Below are positions 1 to 14,300 of a stretch of DNA of 64,000 nt, piece by piece (the stretch's first letter is position 1; the number at the start of each line of letters is the position of its first letter). This stretch comes from Spodoptera frugiperda (Eukaryota; Arthropoda; Insecta; Lepidoptera; Noctuidae). The position numbers and the translations under genes are program-made. The notes beneath the pieces were generated by a model that did no database searches, was not told where the DNA came from, and saw only the letters and a program-made list of their open reading frames with translations. The stretch is from the NCBI RefSeq assembly GCF_023101765.2, contig NC_064240.1, positions 7,254,001-7,318,000 on the forward strand, read 5' to 3'.

Positions 1-147
1 ATCGACAAGACATCCACTGCTGGATATATTAGTCTATTTCTACTACTTTAGAATGGTGGCCCCACGTTGGCCGCTAATTAATCATCAACATTTGAGTATT
101 CAGTATGCATAATAAAACCTTTACCACTACAATACTCAATTTCACAG

Positions 148-926
148 CCCAACTGTACAAGAAAGATGTAATAGAAGAACGTCACAGACATCGGTATGAA
201 GTAAACCCAGAGTACATAGAACGTCTAGAAGCTGCTGGTCTCCGTTTTGTAGGCAAAGATGAGACAAAGACTCGAATGGAGGTAGCAGTTGTTGACAATC
301 ACCCTTACTATGTCACAGTGCAGTTCCATCCGGAATATTTATCACGACCATTGTCACCTAGCCCACCATTCTTAGGGTAAGTTGATCTTAAATTTAATTC
401 GTAATTATTAAACTGTTAATTAATAAGTTTTTTTCTGCAACAGTGTACCTATGTTTGATGCAACTGAGCCATCAGATTTTCCTTAAGATTTTTTTGGATC
501 TGATTATTTGTGTACACATATTTTATTATTTCATGTTTGATTTTATTGCAGATTAATTTTGGCATCTCTTGGAAAACTCAAGAACTACTTATCAAAGGGA
601 TGTCGGTTGAGCCCACGAAACCAGTCTGATGTGAGCTCAGGTGAGTTCAGTTAATTTTTGATAAGGCTTGATAATCTTAACTGGTGATTACTTTGAAAAT
701 TTCGTTTAAGTAACAAACTTTTAGATATTGGTACTGTTGATATCAAAAAATGCCCTAAGTCAATGATTGCCTCTAAAAAAAATTATATGCTGATTTTTTT
801 CTGTCTTGTAATCTGAGGCCTTTATTTTTTACAGATGAAGACGATATATCAGTGTCTTCTTTAAGTATAGCTGATGAAAAAACAGTCATTGAAAATGGTA
901 TCGCCGTAAATGGTGTAAGCAAATAA
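148..926 (+). CDS. CTPS: CTP synthase, C-terminal three exons (partial gene)
   Basis: CTP synthase makes CTP from UTP, ATP and glutamine in the cytosol. Only the end of its glutaminase domain is in the window. Exons are 148-376, 552-640 and 835-926, each bounded by AG and GT, with the stop TAA at 924-926. The first exon reads through the family's EERHRHRYEVNPEY block and then VQFHPEYLSRP, whose His and Glu are two of the three residues of the glutamine amidotransferase triad. The Cys nucleophile and the synthetase domain lie upstream, outside the window. The second exon encodes GLILASLGKLKNYLSKGCRL and the third an acidic, Ser-rich tail ending NGVSK, a part that varies among animals. An open frame continues upstream to 105, but TTCACAG at 141-147 is a clear acceptor and the family alignment begins there. 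Confidence 0.95.
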
Positions 927-2340
927 AAATACTGTTTAATTGTTCTATTATAATTCAATATTATTATGATTAAGTGATACTGTAAACATATAATCAAATT
1001 GTATGCTTGTTGCCATTGCAAATTGAAATGACAGGAATGAATATTTTTGTAAAGGGAAGGTATTATATATGTAAACTAGTGAAGTATGTTGCTTTGCTAC
1101 ATATACCATCGTTTTATACTTATTTTCTTTTAGAAAATATAGCGTGTACATTGTTATACCTTTCACCTAGTCTGTAAATGGTTGAAGCATAATACAAATT
1201 ATATATTTAAAATATATAATTAATACATTTAAGATAAAGATGGTGGGATAGAGCTGAGAGAGATGGTAAAAAGAACTTGATTACTTCCAAAAGACATACA
1301 AGTTATTATAGAGTTTTGATTAATCTTTCAATATTTCTTTAATATACCTACCTGTAATCGTTGGTAACATAAGGATTAATTGTTTCAAATAATAGCTAAG
1401 CATAATTTTTGTAGATTTTTTATATTTTATTTGCAAAGAAATGACTTGTATGTTGATGATGTCTCGAATAATTTGAAGATATTATTTTACAATTACAATA
1501 AATATCATTAGTATTGTTACCTATCTAACAATAGGGTAGTTATTGGCTATCTTTTTATTTTATTGTATTGTATTTTATTTTCTATACAGGATGTTATTAA
1601 AAACTTATATTTTATATATAAATTCTCTTTATATTATTAATGTCTGTCTGAGCTATTTCTTATACAGATGCCATATTAAATTTATTTATGTATGAAAGCT
1701 ATCTTAGAAAACTACCTTAATCAACTATGCTTCCTTAATAATAGTTTGCTAGAACAAAGGTCCTACAGCTTGTAGTCCATAAATTCTTCTTTTATAGAGG
1801 CTGATCAGAAATATATAATATGATTATAGAATAAGTGGACGTAAAAAAAATATTATACCAGTAGCTATGTATGACACTTTGATCATTATTCTTTTCTATA
1901 TAAATTATATATTGTAATGATGTTAAATAAGTAATATAATTTGATAGGTATGACAAATTTCGACAGAGGCATATAATTTACGAATTGTATCTTTTTGCCC
2001 CAAATATATTATATTGTGATGTATAAAATAACTGGTGATGATATGGCTGTTGTATAGCAAGTGAAATATATATTTTATATGGGCAATTCTTTAGGATTTA
2101 AATGTATTTAATGATGTATACTCGTAACTTGTAATAAAAAATCTTTTTCTCTCGATAATATAATAGTTCTTGATCAAATAGATTCAGCCCTTAGCTCAAA
2201 AGCAATCAGACTATAGTAATATACTATTTAACAAGTGAAGCATTCCATATTACAATTCTTGCAGTTGTTAACTTTGCTCTAGTACTATTGTTACAATAAA
2301 GGCCAATAAAGTTTTCCCGTCTAAATGGTAATTTTATTTA
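927..2340 (+). other. CTPS 3'UTR and downstream DNA
   Basis: No coding sequence is seen here. The stretch is very AT-rich and follows the CTPS stop codon directly. AATAAA hexamers occur at 2133-2138, 2295-2300 and 2305-2310, so the transcript could end near any of these. Which one is used cannot be decided from sequence. Confidence 0.5.
2295..2310 (+). terminator. candidate polyadenylation signals for CTPS
   Basis: Two AATAAA hexamers lie four bases apart (2295-2300 and 2305-2310). A GT-rich run follows at 2311. An earlier AATAAA is at 2133-2138. Confidence 0.35.
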
Positions 2341-2751
2341 CGATACCCTATTTACGTTTCCAAAAATAACTACGAATTATCAAAAGCATACCGATAGACT
2401 AGCTACATCAAAATTGGGCTAAATCCAGTAATGAGTACATTTTTATTATAATTTTCGTGAGATATGTTATCGGCTTACACACGTAAGTGTTTGACGAGGA
2501 ACTCTGCTAGTTTCAAGTCATGCTAAATTCATAAGCAATAATATACGTCCGTTATAATTAATGGACCAAAGAAGAAAGGAAAACTGTCCTTATTTTTTCT
2601 TCTTGTTTGAGTAGTTGCAAATTCAAATTTAACTTAATTATTTACTTATTATACAAATTAAACGTGTCAAATGTGTTAGTGTTTATCTATTTTCGTTATG
2701 AAATGGACATTTCAGTTATTAGTGTACATACTTAATAATATTTTACTTTTT

Positions 2752-2795
2752 TTAATTTTGTTCGTCCCACTGCAGAGCAAAGGCCTCCCTACTCT
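2752..2795 (-). mobile_element. LINE 3' end remnant (minus strand)
   Basis: Read on the minus strand, the segment encodes REAFALQWDEQN followed by a stop. This is the same C-terminal tail as the plus-strand LINE fragment at 23552-23683 (REAFALQWDDQG, stop). It marks the end of a non-LTR retrotransposon ORF2, heavily truncated. Low-complexity pyrimidine-rich sequence follows to about 2860. It lies between CTPS and VPS13. Confidence 0.5.
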
Positions 2796-2959
2796 TCCTT
2801 ATTCTTTGCCCTACTCCTTACCCGCCTTCCACTCTTTTCTGCGCACTGCGCATATCTTTCTATGGGCAATCCATAATCATAATAATGCGTCAAGTTTGTC
2901 CTGTCCTGTTAAAATAGGTACTAAAAACATTACACTTGAAATATTTAGTCGATTATAAG

Positions 2960-3528
2960 CGAATTTTTAGTTTGCGTATCCGAACGCCTTAGTTTGACAA
3001 GGTGACTTTGACATAAGCTTAAATGTTACTAGTCATTATTTTCCAAGATTTATTGGTAGTGTTTTAATTTTAATATTAGAAACTTACTTGCTTACTTTTG
3101 TTATTGGGAAACATAATCTTTTTTAAGAAGCTCTTCATTCAACTCTAATACTTTTTTAAACCAGTTAAAGGGGTTAGTTATTTTAAAATACAGTGGATCC
3201 TTAACAATATTTTACTACATCTAAAAATATAAAAGGATTGGTAAAATACAGATAAATAATAATACGGGAAGAACTGTTTCGGTCTGGCAACATTGATATT
3301 TTGCGCTGTGGTCTGTCTGGGTTGAACTTTGATGAAAATACTTTTAATTTTTCAAATCAGTTTATCGCGCGTAATGATATCGACTTTTATTTTTATTTAA
3401 CAGTTTCTGTATATTATCATATATTAAAGTATATGGATTAAAATTAAAGAATAATGTGTTGTATCTGACCATGACAGAAGTGACGAAAATTTTAATGTTC
3501 TGTTGTAAATAAGAAATCATAGTTCACC
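2960..3528 (+). promoter_or_regulatory. probable VPS13 promoter and 5'UTR region
   Basis: The 0.5 kb upstream of the VPS13 start codon holds no recognisable coding exon and no convincing TATA box. The start codon sits in a good context (TTCACC before ATGG). Transcription start and any 5' noncoding exon cannot be placed from sequence. Confidence 0.3.
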
Positions 3529-6500
3529 ATGGTGTTCGAATCGATTGTGGTGGACGTGCTGAACAGATTCCTGGGGAGCTATGTGGAGAACCTGAACAGG
3601 TCTCAGCTGAAGCTGGGAATTTGGGGCGGTAAGTTTTTGCAGCAAGGTGATGTCATAGTTGCCGAGCTACTTTGAATGCGGTTATTTATGTCTCATATAA
3701 ATGTTTTGCAGGCGATGTCGTGCTTGAAAACCTAATACTTAAACAGAATGCCTTGGAAGAACTCAATATTCCTGTGCAGACGGTTTATGGACACTTGGGT
3801 GAGTCAATCCAATAGGATTTTTATTGCACATAAAAACACTATTAAACTCATTTCAAACAGATTGAGCTTAAGATGATTTTTATTTATACATGTGTTTATA
3901 TAAATTAATTACAAGAATAAAAAGTAGTGGTTGCTAAATATTTTTTTTTACTCTCATAGTTAAATGTATTAAACAAAATAAAATTAACCTTGCAGTAACT
4001 ATACTTATTTACTGAATAAATTCAGGTCAGGGACACATGAAGAATTGTTTATCAATATAGGTCACTTGTAAGAGTAATAAACTATATAAAATAATAAATC
4101 TACTTTTCGAAACAAATTAAAATAACATTCTAACATTGATGTTACCAAAGAACATAAAGGTTTTTGCCTAAAATTTCTTTGTTTATAAAATTCAATTTAT
4201 GATTAATATTCATTTGGTGCATTATAACTTGCTTATTCATTTGTGTACCAGCATTTTATTAGTAAAATTACTTAAAATAAACACATCATAGTTAGGTATG
4301 TAGTAGGAATGAACGAACTCAATCAATTTTTCCATTACACCAGACGAGATATTGGTTGGATGGCAAACAATAGCTTCAACGCTTTTATCTAATCTTCAGT
4401 TAGTTATGCTCTGCAATTTATGTACAACTCGATTTTGCTATTAGACACTTGAAAAGATACTGTAAATTGTTGTGTTAATTTAATTAATGTACACATTAAA
4501 GGTTCACATATTTATTATTTAAGTACCTAATAATTTTGTTATTTGACTGGTAGATGATTAACAAGTATATTTAATGATTTGATTTGATAGATAGTGGCTA
4601 TCCAGAGGTTATGATCTAAATATAAAAAAAAAAAACACATAAAAACCACATTTAATAATATTGCCACCTGTCCTAAATTATGGCAAATTCACAATTGTGT
4701 ACTTTGCTTGGTAAAAAAAATACTTTACCACACAGAATCTCATACAAAATTCTAAGAAAACTGTTTTTTTTTTATGGTTCATAATAGGTATTGAATTTGA
4801 CTAGTTGGAAAGTATCCAAACTATTCTATTAAATTGGGAAAAGTCAGTGAAAAACCGTCTTTAGCAAAGGTATGAGCTACATCACTTTAATTAGATTTTT
4901 AATTAAAAACTCAATGGAATAAATTCTCTGACAACTATAGTAGCTAGTTAGTGATCTATAATTAGTAGGGTTATTGGCCAGCCTACCTAAATGAGCAAGG
5001 TTATCATGCCAGTCACCAATTAACATGCTACAAAGATAACTGGTATCCCTCTTTGTAATTGTTACATAGTCATAGCCTTTTGTCTGGGTGACATCATCCC
5101 ATCCAATCAGTCCCATTCCGTTTGTGAAACATCTATGTCTCAAGGTCAATGGTGTGACCTTCAACCACATAATATACAGAATATATTTGTACACAATTTC
5201 ACATAGAGGAAATATGGTTTCATTACATTTGTTTGTTACACTTACTGGATTATTAAATTTTGGATTACTTTCCTAAATAAAACAATGTTTCATTTTAAAG
5301 ATGGAATTAATGATACAATATTCGAATTCTTTTTTTATGTAAAATCTATGTATGAAAACAATATCTAAATCTAGGTACTTGCCTATGTATGGACGACAGT
5401 TAAACTATTCCCACTCAGATTTTTTCGTATGAATTTATTAATGAGGTCATATTGTTATAAAAAGACTAATTTTAATAATGATTATGATTCTGTGTTTTGA
5501 CGATTATCACTAGCCGCACGCAACCTTGAACTGGTAACCAAAAAAGTTGTTCATAAGTTATACGTAATACATTTACAACTGTTGGATAATACGAGCATCA
5601 AGTTTCTGCTTGTAATAATTGTGTCTTCTAGGAAAACATTAGGATACGGCGAAGAAGCAACACTTAGTTATATCAAAATACTTTTGTCAATTTCTTAGCA
5701 AACAGTTGGCAAAAACAAAGACATGCGTAATGCGTAGTATTCAAAGGAAGCACATTTTGCTTTGTCTACATTACTTACTTTACTATTATCAGAAATCAGA
5801 TCTATTGATTATACAGGTCATGTACCTCTATCTAGGAAACAAATACATATATTCTTTAATCTTGAAATAACTGCTTACAGATACCTAATCTTTCCGCTAT
5901 AGATTTCGATCTGCAAATCGATCTTTGATCAAACAAAGATCCACATTTTCATTGGTTCAATTCCCATGTATAAAATGTTCCAATTTTAAATCTGTAGCTG
6001 ACGTTTAGTTTCGTCCCGAGTTGAGGATTATGCACAATATTTACCTACATATTTCGTTAACAAAAAACCATTTTTGCAGTGCTTTTGCGTTTACTCATTT
6101 ATCTAGTGCGGTAAAAACTAGAAATTACGTATAACTACATAAGCAGGGCCGTGTCAACCGTTCATAGCGCGTGTGCAAAACCTACGGTGCGCCTCTTTTG
6201 TCACGAATCTTCATGTTCCAGCGTTTTTTGACCGACTTCGTAAAAGTTTATAGTGGTAGCTAGGTTTTGGTCACCCACGATACCACCGAGCGAAAGCTTG
6301 TCATTCAGCGGCCTAGCCGTGACTGGTGTGGCTGGTCGGCCAAGATAGTCGTGGAGGATAGAAGGATCGGTGGCACGTTACACCGCTGGTGATCACCGAT
6401 ACCAACTAGTAATCGACGTATTATCGACTTTAGGATTTTAGTTGATCCGATTCCATAAATTCCCTGTAAGTAATTTGATTATAAAAAAAATCTATAATGG

Positions 6501-8309
6501 GTAAGCCCCATACCTATAAACGTGCTTGCAACATCAGTCTTTGTCACATTATATCAGTCTATTTACTAAACTGGATAAAACACCTTATTATATTTTTTCA
6601 TTCTTATCTTTATTGTGTTTATACCAACTTAAGCATCACTTTATTTTCTGTATCATGTGTTTAGCGCGTATTAAATCAACATTTAAACAGAAGTACCTAC
6701 CTACTATAAAACTGGACATCCAAAGAATGTTTGAGTAGTAAAGTTGCTTCAAAAACAATACAGGCAATTATCGCATTTAGTACCAACCTAAATGCGCTAA
6801 TTACTAAAGCTCCAATCAGATGAGCTACCATACAACTAACTATTAGCGATCGGCGATTTTACGGCTGAATTCAATTTGTCGATTTTGCTCGATAGTATAG
6901 TAAAAATACTTTATTGCCGCTGACTAGAAGTGGTCCATACGGCTTTGTTTTGTAAAGCAAATTTGCGGCATTCGATGCTAAATTAGCTTGTCTGTGATAC
7001 TTACATATAAACATAGACTTTACACTTACAGGTAAATAATACCAAATGCAGGAAAATCTATACATTAAACCTAGCACTTATCGCGTTGACCAAATAACTT
7101 ACTCACTAATAAAATTGTTGTAGCATTGGTACCTACCAATTCCTGATAAATATTTCAAGGTTAAATTATTTATTTGGAAAAGGGTTTATTAAAATATGCA
7201 TTTAGCCATTATTCGGCGCAATAATGTGATAACAACTTTGGATTTTTGATAACACGCCATATGACTAACTGTATTTGTATAATGCCTCATGCATGACCTA
7301 AAGACTAAAAAAGTTAGGCAATGCTATAAATAAGCCTGTAACAGGGCACTCCCTAGTAGGCACTAGGCGTCTGAAACAAAAGCAGGTCACAAGGTTAGAG
7401 GTTTATGTCAGAAGTTTGAGCTGTTATAATCGTTTTTCATGTTTTATTGTAATTTATTTAGGTAGGAAAAGGAACCTAATTAATATAGGCACTTACTTAT
7501 TGGATCTTAAGTGGAGCAATGAAAATTGTGTTTCTATTAATATGCATACGATTATCTGTAGGTAGCCTATTCCGAAGCGGTAGGCTCTAGCACTAGCGGT
7601 ATTCTAGTCTACAGGACAGGAGCACAGAATAACTAGAGATTGATCAATAAACTGCCACATAGACACAGAAAATAAAATACGCCAGTTTTTGCAATCAAAT
7701 TACCAGGCTTTCTCTAATAAAAAACCCGCTTATGTACTTACTTATCTAAATAAGCTAAAAGCAATATTTGTATACATTAATTGATAACATAGCGATCAAT
7801 TGTTTTGGCGCCAAGATAAAGAGTTTTTCATCGTAAATATAGCACATAACAATGTATTGTAGTTAATTAATAAATGATACTCTATCAAAAGCGGTTATCA
7901 AAAAATGTGTATTTCTAGCTCAATGCCGTCATCACGCCAGTTTAAATGTATGACGTAATTATAATTTATAACAAAGTAAATATTTCCTGCAGCAAGGTGC
8001 TTGACATTCAAAATATTATTTATAGATAAGTAGTGCTTAGCGGCTAGACTCGAGAACAATACTAAAAGTGTTGATGAATCATTTGTTGTTTACGCTAAAA
8101 TGTTTCCACAGGAAAGCTGGTACTTAAAATTCCCTGGAAGAATCTCTATGGCGCATCAGTGGAAGCAACAGTTGAACGTCTGTTTTTGATTGTCAACCCT
8201 AGTGCTGAAGTTAAGTATGACCGCGAGAAGGAAGAGAGGATCGAGCTGGCTGCCAAGCAGGCTGAACTGGCGAGGGTCGAAGAAGCCAAGAAAAGTGAGG
8301 CGCAAAAAG
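3529..8309 (+). CDS. Vps13: VPS13 exons 1-3: Chorein_N domain
   Basis: Exons are 3529-3628, 3712-3798 and 8112-8309, encoding residues 1-128. Exon 1 ends in the codon for the second Gly of GIWGG. Exon 2 encodes NALEELNIPVQTVYGHLG and exon 3 begins KLVLKIPWKNLYGASV, the conserved Chorein_N core that caps the lipid-transfer rod at the donor membrane. Exon 3 ends in a charged helix rich in Glu, Lys and Ala. Compared with human VPS13C, the loop after this helix appears about 40 residues shorter before the conserved TFVEKL of exon 4. I found no extra exon for it in the intron. Confidence 0.96.
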
Positions 8310-11300
8310 GTACTGATAGCCATTTATACAATTTTATTATCAGTCTACAGTAATAGGTACCTTTCGCTATCGCGTGTGCTAATGGAATAAATTATAACGG
8401 AATAAAAGTAAACCGATATTATTATTGTCACAGTTTCATACGTAACTTTACAGCCCGTTTTATAGGTTCTTTAAACATTAATGATGGCCGACAACTGTGG
8501 AGGGAGTGAGAGAAACAGGAGACCGGCTTCGGTCTCATCCCCACTCCGCGTTGTTCACTGGGTAGTTACACCGATATAGTCTGGCCAATGAGTATCCAGA
8601 GTAAAAGCGCGGGTTTTATAGGTTCTTTTGTTCAATTATAATTTATTCAATTACAGTTCGCAAAACCGAATATAAATATGTGTTTCTAGGTTGTATATTG
8701 GCGACCTGAATATAAAATTTAGGTCCTTACTCTTAGTTAATGTTATCGTTTAAGCGTAAACAATATGTTTAAAGAGCTAATAGCATCTACGTAATATTGT
8801 TTTTCTAAGGTATATTAACTTAGGTTAAACATGAATTAAGGTGAAGGATAGCTGGTAAAACAGTATAAACGAAAGACGTTGCTAGCTTAGCATAATTTAT
8901 TAAATGTAATTATTCGGTAAAATTAATGTTTGGAGTGGCCTTTCTATAAATTTTACTCGTGTTCGAAACTAGATATTTTGTAAATTTAATGAAGTAGATA
9001 GGACCTGATACACCTAAGATTAACTTCTCTTGTTCACCTTATTTTATTGAGATATATGATTTAAAGTATTATCTGAAGTAATATGAATACTCAATTTACG
9101 CCGCACCGAATAAAATAAGATACAATTAGTTTAATTAAAATGTTAGGATTTACGTCACGCTTATCTTAATGGAGGAATTAATCGACATATTTTAATGCAG
9201 CTCATGTGTTCACCGTATGATCTGGCCTCGGCTTAAATCGCGAGGTTGGGTGCGGCCGAATTTTATGAATGTAACACAATGTAATTTCTTCTGCTATGCA
9301 ATGTCGAATATCTGTACTTTCTTATTTTTAGATCAAATTAAACTCGATGAGACGTTTGTCGAGAAGTTGGCGACGCAAATAGTTAAGAACGTGCAGTTGA
9401 AAATCAAAGATATACATATACGATATGAAGATGGTATTACGAATCCTAAAGCGCCCTTCTCTTTTGGGATCACCCTGCACAACTTGTCCGTCCAAACTAC
9501 TGACGAAAACTGGCAGAAAGCGGTCATTACTGACGCCTTTACCAAAATTTTCAAGGTATTGCCTTTGTTATAGTCATTTATATTCTATGGAACTTTAAAA
9601 GATAAAGTTGAAGGTTGGTCGTATTATGTAAGGTCGCAACGATTATGTTTGGTATTTATAAACAAAAAATTCGAGAGTAGTTCTTAAAACTATGTTATTA
9701 CTTTTGTTTTAAGTAATAATTATGACTTTCGTTGGTTGAAAGTTCTACAAATACCTATGTCGTTATTAACTATAGTTGTTGTCTTGAAATATTGTGTTAT
9801 TTTAGCCCAAACAATTCTATCAAGTTTATTTTCAAGCAGAACAAGGAAGATGTCCTTATATTTGAATTATAAATATTTCCTTATCCCAACAGATTCTAGA
9901 CTTGGAAGGTTTAGCAATTTATTGGAACCCTGCCACAGAAGTATATTCCCGTACGGAACCTCAGCAAATAAAGGATAGACTATTAAAAGAGATTGCGACA
10001 AAGTCGTCTAAGCCAGAATTTTATCACTATGGTGAGCATTTTAGCCTTACTTACAACAATATGAACTTCTATTTTGTTTTATTTATGGAAAATATGCTAT
10101 AAGATGTATGTGTATTTTAGCTCTGGGTCCAATAAACGCAACAGCAAAACTAAAACTAAACCCGAAACCAGAAGCCGATACTCCCAAGTTTAGTTCACCT
10201 AAAATAATACTAAGTCTACACATGGAGCAGCTCTCAGTCAGCCTAACCAAGGCTCAATATCAAGATATGATGTTACTGGCAGATTCCATGGACAGAATGA
10301 ACAAACAGGCCCCATACAGGTATCTTGATTGATGTTAATTGTATTACTGTACTGCATGACCCGTGATTACTCTTTTGGCTCGCCTTTAAGTAGGTCAGAC
10401 AAACTTTAACGTTTATTTTTTATTACTGCAGCTGAGTTTTTTATGATTCATATATTAAAATTACTGATATTAAATAGAATTTGCAAATTTTTTGGTTGCA
10501 CATGTGAATGCTGACGATTAGGTCTTTGGTTCGATTCCTCGGATAAATCTTTGAAATATAAATAAATTCGTACTTTCCGGATTTATTGCATACCTAAGGC
10601 ATAGGACAACAGGATCACCATACTATTACATGGGAAGTGGTGATAGTGGGTATACATTGCATTAGATATGTTCACGTCTGACCACGCTTTCGTATTTTAC
10701 GCTTTACTTTCTTATATTTTTTTAATAAGCGGTTAGTATACAGAAAACTGTTCGGTATCACATTAACAATAACCAATAAAAATAACGTAAACCAATAAAA
10801 AGTGAAGTCTTTTTAAAAAATGCAATGTCAGTACAATTAAAATATTTTGATCACAGAAAGTACCGTCCAGATCTGAACAGTTATAAACGCCACTACAAAG
10901 AATGGTGGAAGTTTGCGTACACGTGCATTCTCGAAGAAGAAGTACGCAGACGGCGCAGGAACTGGGATTGGACGCATATGTTGGAACACAGACAGCTTTG
11001 CAAGGACTATGCAGCTGTCTACCAGTGTAAACTGAGTAATAAGGGCAAAGTCTCTTCGGAACAGTTATGTGTGTTAGACAAGGCTGAGAAGCAACTTGAC
11101 CTTCTTAACCTCGTAGTGATCAGGCAGAAGATTGAAATGGAGGTATGTGAATTATTTAATAGTGAGAATATTCTAGCTATATTTATTTGATATAAGTAGT
11201 TGAGAAGAATCTTAGGTTTCTCTTTAATATCTATAAACTAGGTATACTACAATCCTTCTTTTATATGGTATAATAGACAAATATTGTAGTAGTTATATAT

Positions 11301-14300
11301 TTATATTTTATGTTTTTAGGTTGAACGATTGGGTAAACTCGAAGAGGAAGCTAAGAAAAACAAAGGTTGGTTCAGTGGTTGGTGGTACGGCAGTAGCTCC
11401 AAAGAAGACGATTTGGCGGAAGGAACAGCTATCAGTAAGTATTGTCTGATTATTTTTAATCAAGCCATTTCAAAAGAATACTTTTATAAACATCTTATGA
11501 AAATAAAATTACACCAGAAACAGAGAGAGACTAATCTCCGCAACAAATATCTCCCTTTAATAACAAAAAACCTTCATTCTAGTGAAACAATTCGAAAAGG
11601 CAATGACACCCGAAGAGAAGGAAAAGTTGTTCCGTGCGATAGACTATCAAGAGAACACGGCACCTTTACACTTGCCCGTGGAATACGTATCGGTAGAGAG
11701 CTACTTCCAACTGGATCGGTTGCAGCTTAGAGTCACTGATGAGGTCGAGGTGTTGAAGGCCTGTGTCGATCACGTCGAGGTTGATATGAAGCAGCGGCCT
11801 AGTGCTAATGCGTTGAGGTAAGTGACAGAAGTCACCATGTCCCAAGTACTTTATTGTTCTTTTCTGTTGCCATTATTTTGTGGTCGTGTTACGGGATTAA
11901 TCTATGGTAGATTACTGGGTTGTATCATATCTTCTCAAGTCCCTTTCGTACATGATAAATAAATAAAAAGTCGAGTAACAAAATGCTTATTGAAGTGCCA
12001 ATTTTATTTTTGTTTTTCTTCTGGCTTTTAGGTTGGACGTCCAGATGAAGTCTTTCACTGTAACTGGCGTTCAGCAAGGTTCGTTTGAACCTCAACTGGT
12101 TACTTCAAAGGAAGTCACAAACAATGTCAATTTGTTGAATGTTGTCTTCGAAACGAATCCTCTAGGTAAGGCAACTATTTTATTTTCTTTCCATCCATTA
12201 ATTGATAATAGCTTAATGAATATTATTTGATCTTTAACTTATGTTTTCAGACGGTCTATGTAACCAAAGAGTAAAAGTTTCCGCACGTCCCTTACAAATA
12301 ATATACGATGCACAAACTGTCATAGAAATTGTGAATGTATTCAAACCAGAAACCGAATCTTCTGCGTTGACAACGTAAGTAAATGCAATGTTGTTGTAAT
12401 TATAATAAATTTATCTATAAGGCAGTATTTAGTGCATCCATATATTGTACCAATACATAGATATTCGTAACAAGTTATTTGCGCAATGGTTTAACGTTTT
12501 GCGCAACAATTTAAACGTTTTGCGCAATAATCTATATTAAAAAAATATATTTAGAGTAATAACCAAAACTCTACTTATTTCTTTATTACAAATACGTTTT
12601 TCTATTTTAGTTTACAAGCTGTGGCAGAAAACAAACTGTCCGATCTCAAAGAAAAGTCTGCATTAGGTATGCAGTATGCTGTCCACCACCACACGTTTAT
12701 AGACCTTGACATTGATATCGCCGCTTCATACATTATAATGCCCAAAACTGGTATCTACAATGAGTAAGTATTTAAGTAAATATGATTGTGACCTAAATAC
12801 GACTTTAATGCTTAAGTAATTAGGATCAGTATTGAAATTCAAACAAGTGTTTCTGTATCAATCTTAATATACAGTGAAACACGTATTGTTTCAACTTCGA
12901 ATTTAATTTGCTTCAACAGTCAAATATTTACAGGGGCGTAGCTTGCGTAGTAGTAAAACTAGGTGCAATAAAAGTGAAGTCGGAGCCTCGTTCCCAGGCG
13001 TTAGACGTTCACAAATTGTACAAGGAGGGGTTGGCCGATGAAGAGATACTGAAGGAGATAGCACGTCACAGCTATGATAAAATGGCTCTTGAACTTACTG
13101 AAATGCAGGTATGAATTATTACCCTATTTATTTATAGCGTGTTTTTAATTGTGTGCTCTATCTTTAGTATGGGGTTTGGGATTAGATATGAACAAGAGTT
13201 ATGTACATAGGTAAATATGAGTATTTACCTGTAGTAAGTACTACATATCATAAATATTTAATAATATATATTTTTATCTACAGATAGTTATTGCACATGC
13301 TAAAGAAGACTGGCAGTCGGCGATATCATCGACAAACGATGAAGGCACTCCCCTCCATTTACTTCAACCCACCAACTTAGTTATACAGATACATAAGTGT
13401 TTGATTACTGACGATCCGCGCTTACCCAAGGTCAGGGTCATAGGAGAATTGCAGAAGATTGCCATCAGTGTTTCCGAAGATAGGTGAGTTAAAAAACTTG
13501 ATCTAAATCTATCTTGGTTGTAAAATTCACATACTTTTCTCTCATAATTTATGTCCTACCTTCGTGTTCTGTTGTTTTGTACAATGACAGTAGACAGGCC
13601 AAAATCTTCTCATGATTTGATCTATTTGTGCCTTATATTTAAGTATTGACGACCATCAAACAATGTATTTTTGAAATATAAAGACTAGGATTTATTTGTA
13701 AATATGTTTCGTTACAGATTATTGGCATTATGTGAAATATTAGTAAGCATGCCTCTACCGAAATCTGATGAAGCTACGCAACTAAAGGTTGGCATAAAAT
13801 TATTATTATTACTTTTTTATGTTCCCTTATTATGATTTGTTTTCAGTTATTAATATTTTCCTTTTGTTTTCTTTAATTTAAAGATATTTTGCTACAAATT
13901 TGCGTACACTATGTCTGGTTCTGTGATAGAGCCTGCCTATACAGTTAGAAGTGCACATCCGAGCCAGGCGCTGGTGGTAACTTCCTTTGCCAACAGACAG
14001 TAGATGTGATTCATTTCACTTCACTATGTTATTTAGAGATCACTATAAAAAGTAAAAACATTAAAGTATTGTAACAAAGTGTAAACATTAAAGTATCGTA
14101 ACTTAGTTTAGAATTAAACGAATGTAAAAGTATAATTAAATCATAACTAACGCAATTATTGTAGAACTTTTCTTCATTTTAGTTAGTTATTATGAGTAAA
14201 CTACCATTTCAGTTCATTTTGTTAACTTATGTTTACTAATTTTAGCAAAGTGAATCGAAAGCATCAAGTTTGTCGCTACTAAAATATTTGGATCCAATGG

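Noticed and set aside
10525..10545. tRNA gene suggested by GGTTCGATTCC
   Set aside because: No cloverleaf can be formed. The word is the box-B relic of a SINE.
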